From UBA5794 sp965368815 (GTDB taxonomy: Bacteria; Actinomycetota; Acidimicrobiia; Spongiisociales; UBA5794): a stretch of 15,663 bases of DNA. Each line of letters starts with the position of its first letter. The stretch's first letter is position 1. The notes beneath the pieces were generated by a model, which was not told the origin of the DNA, made no database searches, and worked only from the letters and a program-made list of their open reading frames with translations. The stretch is from positions 1 through 15,663 of the forward strand of contig CBDUOH010000050.1 in assembly GCA_965368815.1 (NCBI GenBank), written 5' to 3'. This document shows positions 15,341 through 15,663 of the stretch, piece by piece. Made by a program: the position numbers and the translations under genes.

Positions 15341-15352
15341 GCGCGCACGATA
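15341..15352 (-). promoter_or_regulatory. Candidate leaderless -10 box of the hutF-like gene
   Basis: On the minus strand TATCGT (15352-15347) is followed by exactly six bases and then the ATG at 15340. No Shine-Dalgarno is visible in front of the ATG. It would also drive deformylase downstream. Confidence 0.45.
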
Positions 15353-15358
15353 GCGGCA

Positions 15359-15373
15359 GCCCCCATCGGGGGC
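15359..15373. repeat. Perfect GC-only inverted repeat between divergent promoters
   Basis: GCCCCC (15359-15364) and GGGGGC (15368-15373) flank ATC. The element lies where the -35 of the hutF-like promoter would be and upstream of the candidate -10 of the formate dehydrogenase-like gene. It could be an operator shared by both genes, or simply a stable hairpin. Confidence 0.4.
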
Positions 15374-15394
15374 CTTCCGGAATCCCTGCAGTGG

Positions 15395-15427
15395 TACGAT
15401 CGAAGCGATTCTGCACGAAGGGAGGTG
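15395..15427 (+). promoter_or_regulatory. Candidate -10 box and strong RBS of the molybdopterin oxidoreductase gene
   Basis: TACGAT (15395-15400) fits the -10 pattern and gives a leader of about 25 bases. AGGGAGGTG (15419-15427) is a near-perfect anti-16S match just before ATG 15432 and fixes that start. No clear -35 is seen. Confidence 0.5.
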
Positions 15428-15431
15428 ACAC

Positions 15432-15663
15432 ATGGGACGACGTCATGAACGCTTGACCACCCCGCTCGTGCGAGACGGTGACACGCTTCGCGAAGCTACG
15501 TGGGATGAGGCCCTTGCCCGAACCGCCGACGGCCTCAGACGCAATTCCGGAACCTCGACCGGGTTGTTCTCCTGCTCGAAGGCGACGAACGAGATGAACT
15601 TCCTCGCTCAGAAGTTCGGCCGCACGGTTCTCAAGAACAACAACATCGACAGCTGCAATCGCA
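15432..15663 (+). CDS. Molybdopterin oxidoreductase, formate dehydrogenase alpha-like (partial, runs off the window)
   Basis: The 77 visible codons match the start of the molybdopterin-binding domain of formate dehydrogenase/nitrate reductase-type enzymes: RLTTPLVRDG, then REATWDEALARTADGL, then SKATNEMNFLAQKFGR and NNNIDSCNR near the window edge. In typical relatives these segments follow an N-terminal [4Fe-4S] domain of about 50-60 residues with four cysteines. Here the ATG has a near-perfect RBS and an in-frame TGA lies at 15426-15428, so no such domain is encoded in frame. Either it belongs to a subgroup lacking the cluster domain, or the domain is on another polypeptide, or there is a frameshift. 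Formate is the likely substrate class, not proven. It is divergent from the hutF-like gene. Confidence 0.8.
   Translation, partial: MGRRHERLTTPLVRDGDTLREATWDEALARTADGLRRNSGTSTGLFSCSKATNEMNFLAQKFGRTVLKNNNIDSCNR

Noticed and set aside
15226..15456. Possible missing Fe-S domain of the oxidoreductase in another plus-strand frame
   Set aside because: The frame has only two scattered cysteines and no CxxC-x3-C pattern; it is antisense to the hutF-like 5' end.
1..15663. Mobile elements, CRISPR array, or defence island
   Set aside because: No transposase or integrase motif, no target-site or terminal repeats, and no regularly spaced repeats were seen; gene content is housekeeping and metabolic.

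Overview
The window looks like ordinary chromosome from a high-GC actinobacterium. I suggest an Acidimicrobiia-like lineage, but that placement is inference. It rests on the strong GC bias, a DivIVA-domain coiled-coil protein, GTG and TTG starts, frequent TAnnnT promoter boxes set directly against start codons, a tRNA without an encoded CCA, and an ATP-type PEP carboxykinase instead of the GTP type common in mycobacteria and streptomycetes. I see no insertion sequence, phage gene, integrase or CRISPR array. Coding density is very high and no stretch above 300 bases lacks a gene. Bases 1-95 hold only the 3' flank of the first gene.

Layout. A flavin monooxygenase-like gene (minus, 96-1349) diverges from a phosphoglucomutase/phosphomannomutase gene (plus, 1475-3196). 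The next genes on the plus strand are a divergent ATP-dependent PEP carboxykinase (3282-4808) and, after a 153-base leader that can fold into a three-way junction, an 823-residue DivIVA-domain coiled-coil protein (4962-7433). A copper cluster follows: a PCuAC chaperone and a SCO1-type lipoprotein form a minus-strand pair (8518 down to 7438), a plus-strand D-2-hydroxyacid dehydrogenase lies beside them (8596-9570), and a second SCO1 paralogue is on the minus strand (9589-10230). Further along the minus strand are an M24B Xaa-Pro aminopeptidase (10310-11764), a TrhO-type tRNA uridine hydroxylase (11865-12770), an unrecognised 112-residue protein with a duplicated CCxPxRxP motif (12821-13159), tRNA-Lys(UUU) (13239-13311), peptide deformylase (13435-14001) and an HutF-like formimidoylglutamate deiminase (13988-15340) that overlaps it. 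The window ends inside a plus-strand molybdopterin oxidoreductase of the formate dehydrogenase type, which appears to start without the usual N-terminal Fe-S domain.

How they fit together. PCuAC and the two SCO proteins are exported lipoproteins predicted to deliver copper to the CuA site of cytochrome c oxidase. The phosphohexomutase and PEP carboxykinase serve central carbon metabolism and gluconeogenesis. TrhO, the tRNA and deformylase serve translation. The observations most worth following up are the structured leader and SD hairpin ahead of the DivIVA-like gene, the exact TAnnnT-N6-start-codon spacing at four genes, the CC-repeat protein, the pentamer array upstream of the second SCO gene, and the N-terminally short formate dehydrogenase-like gene.
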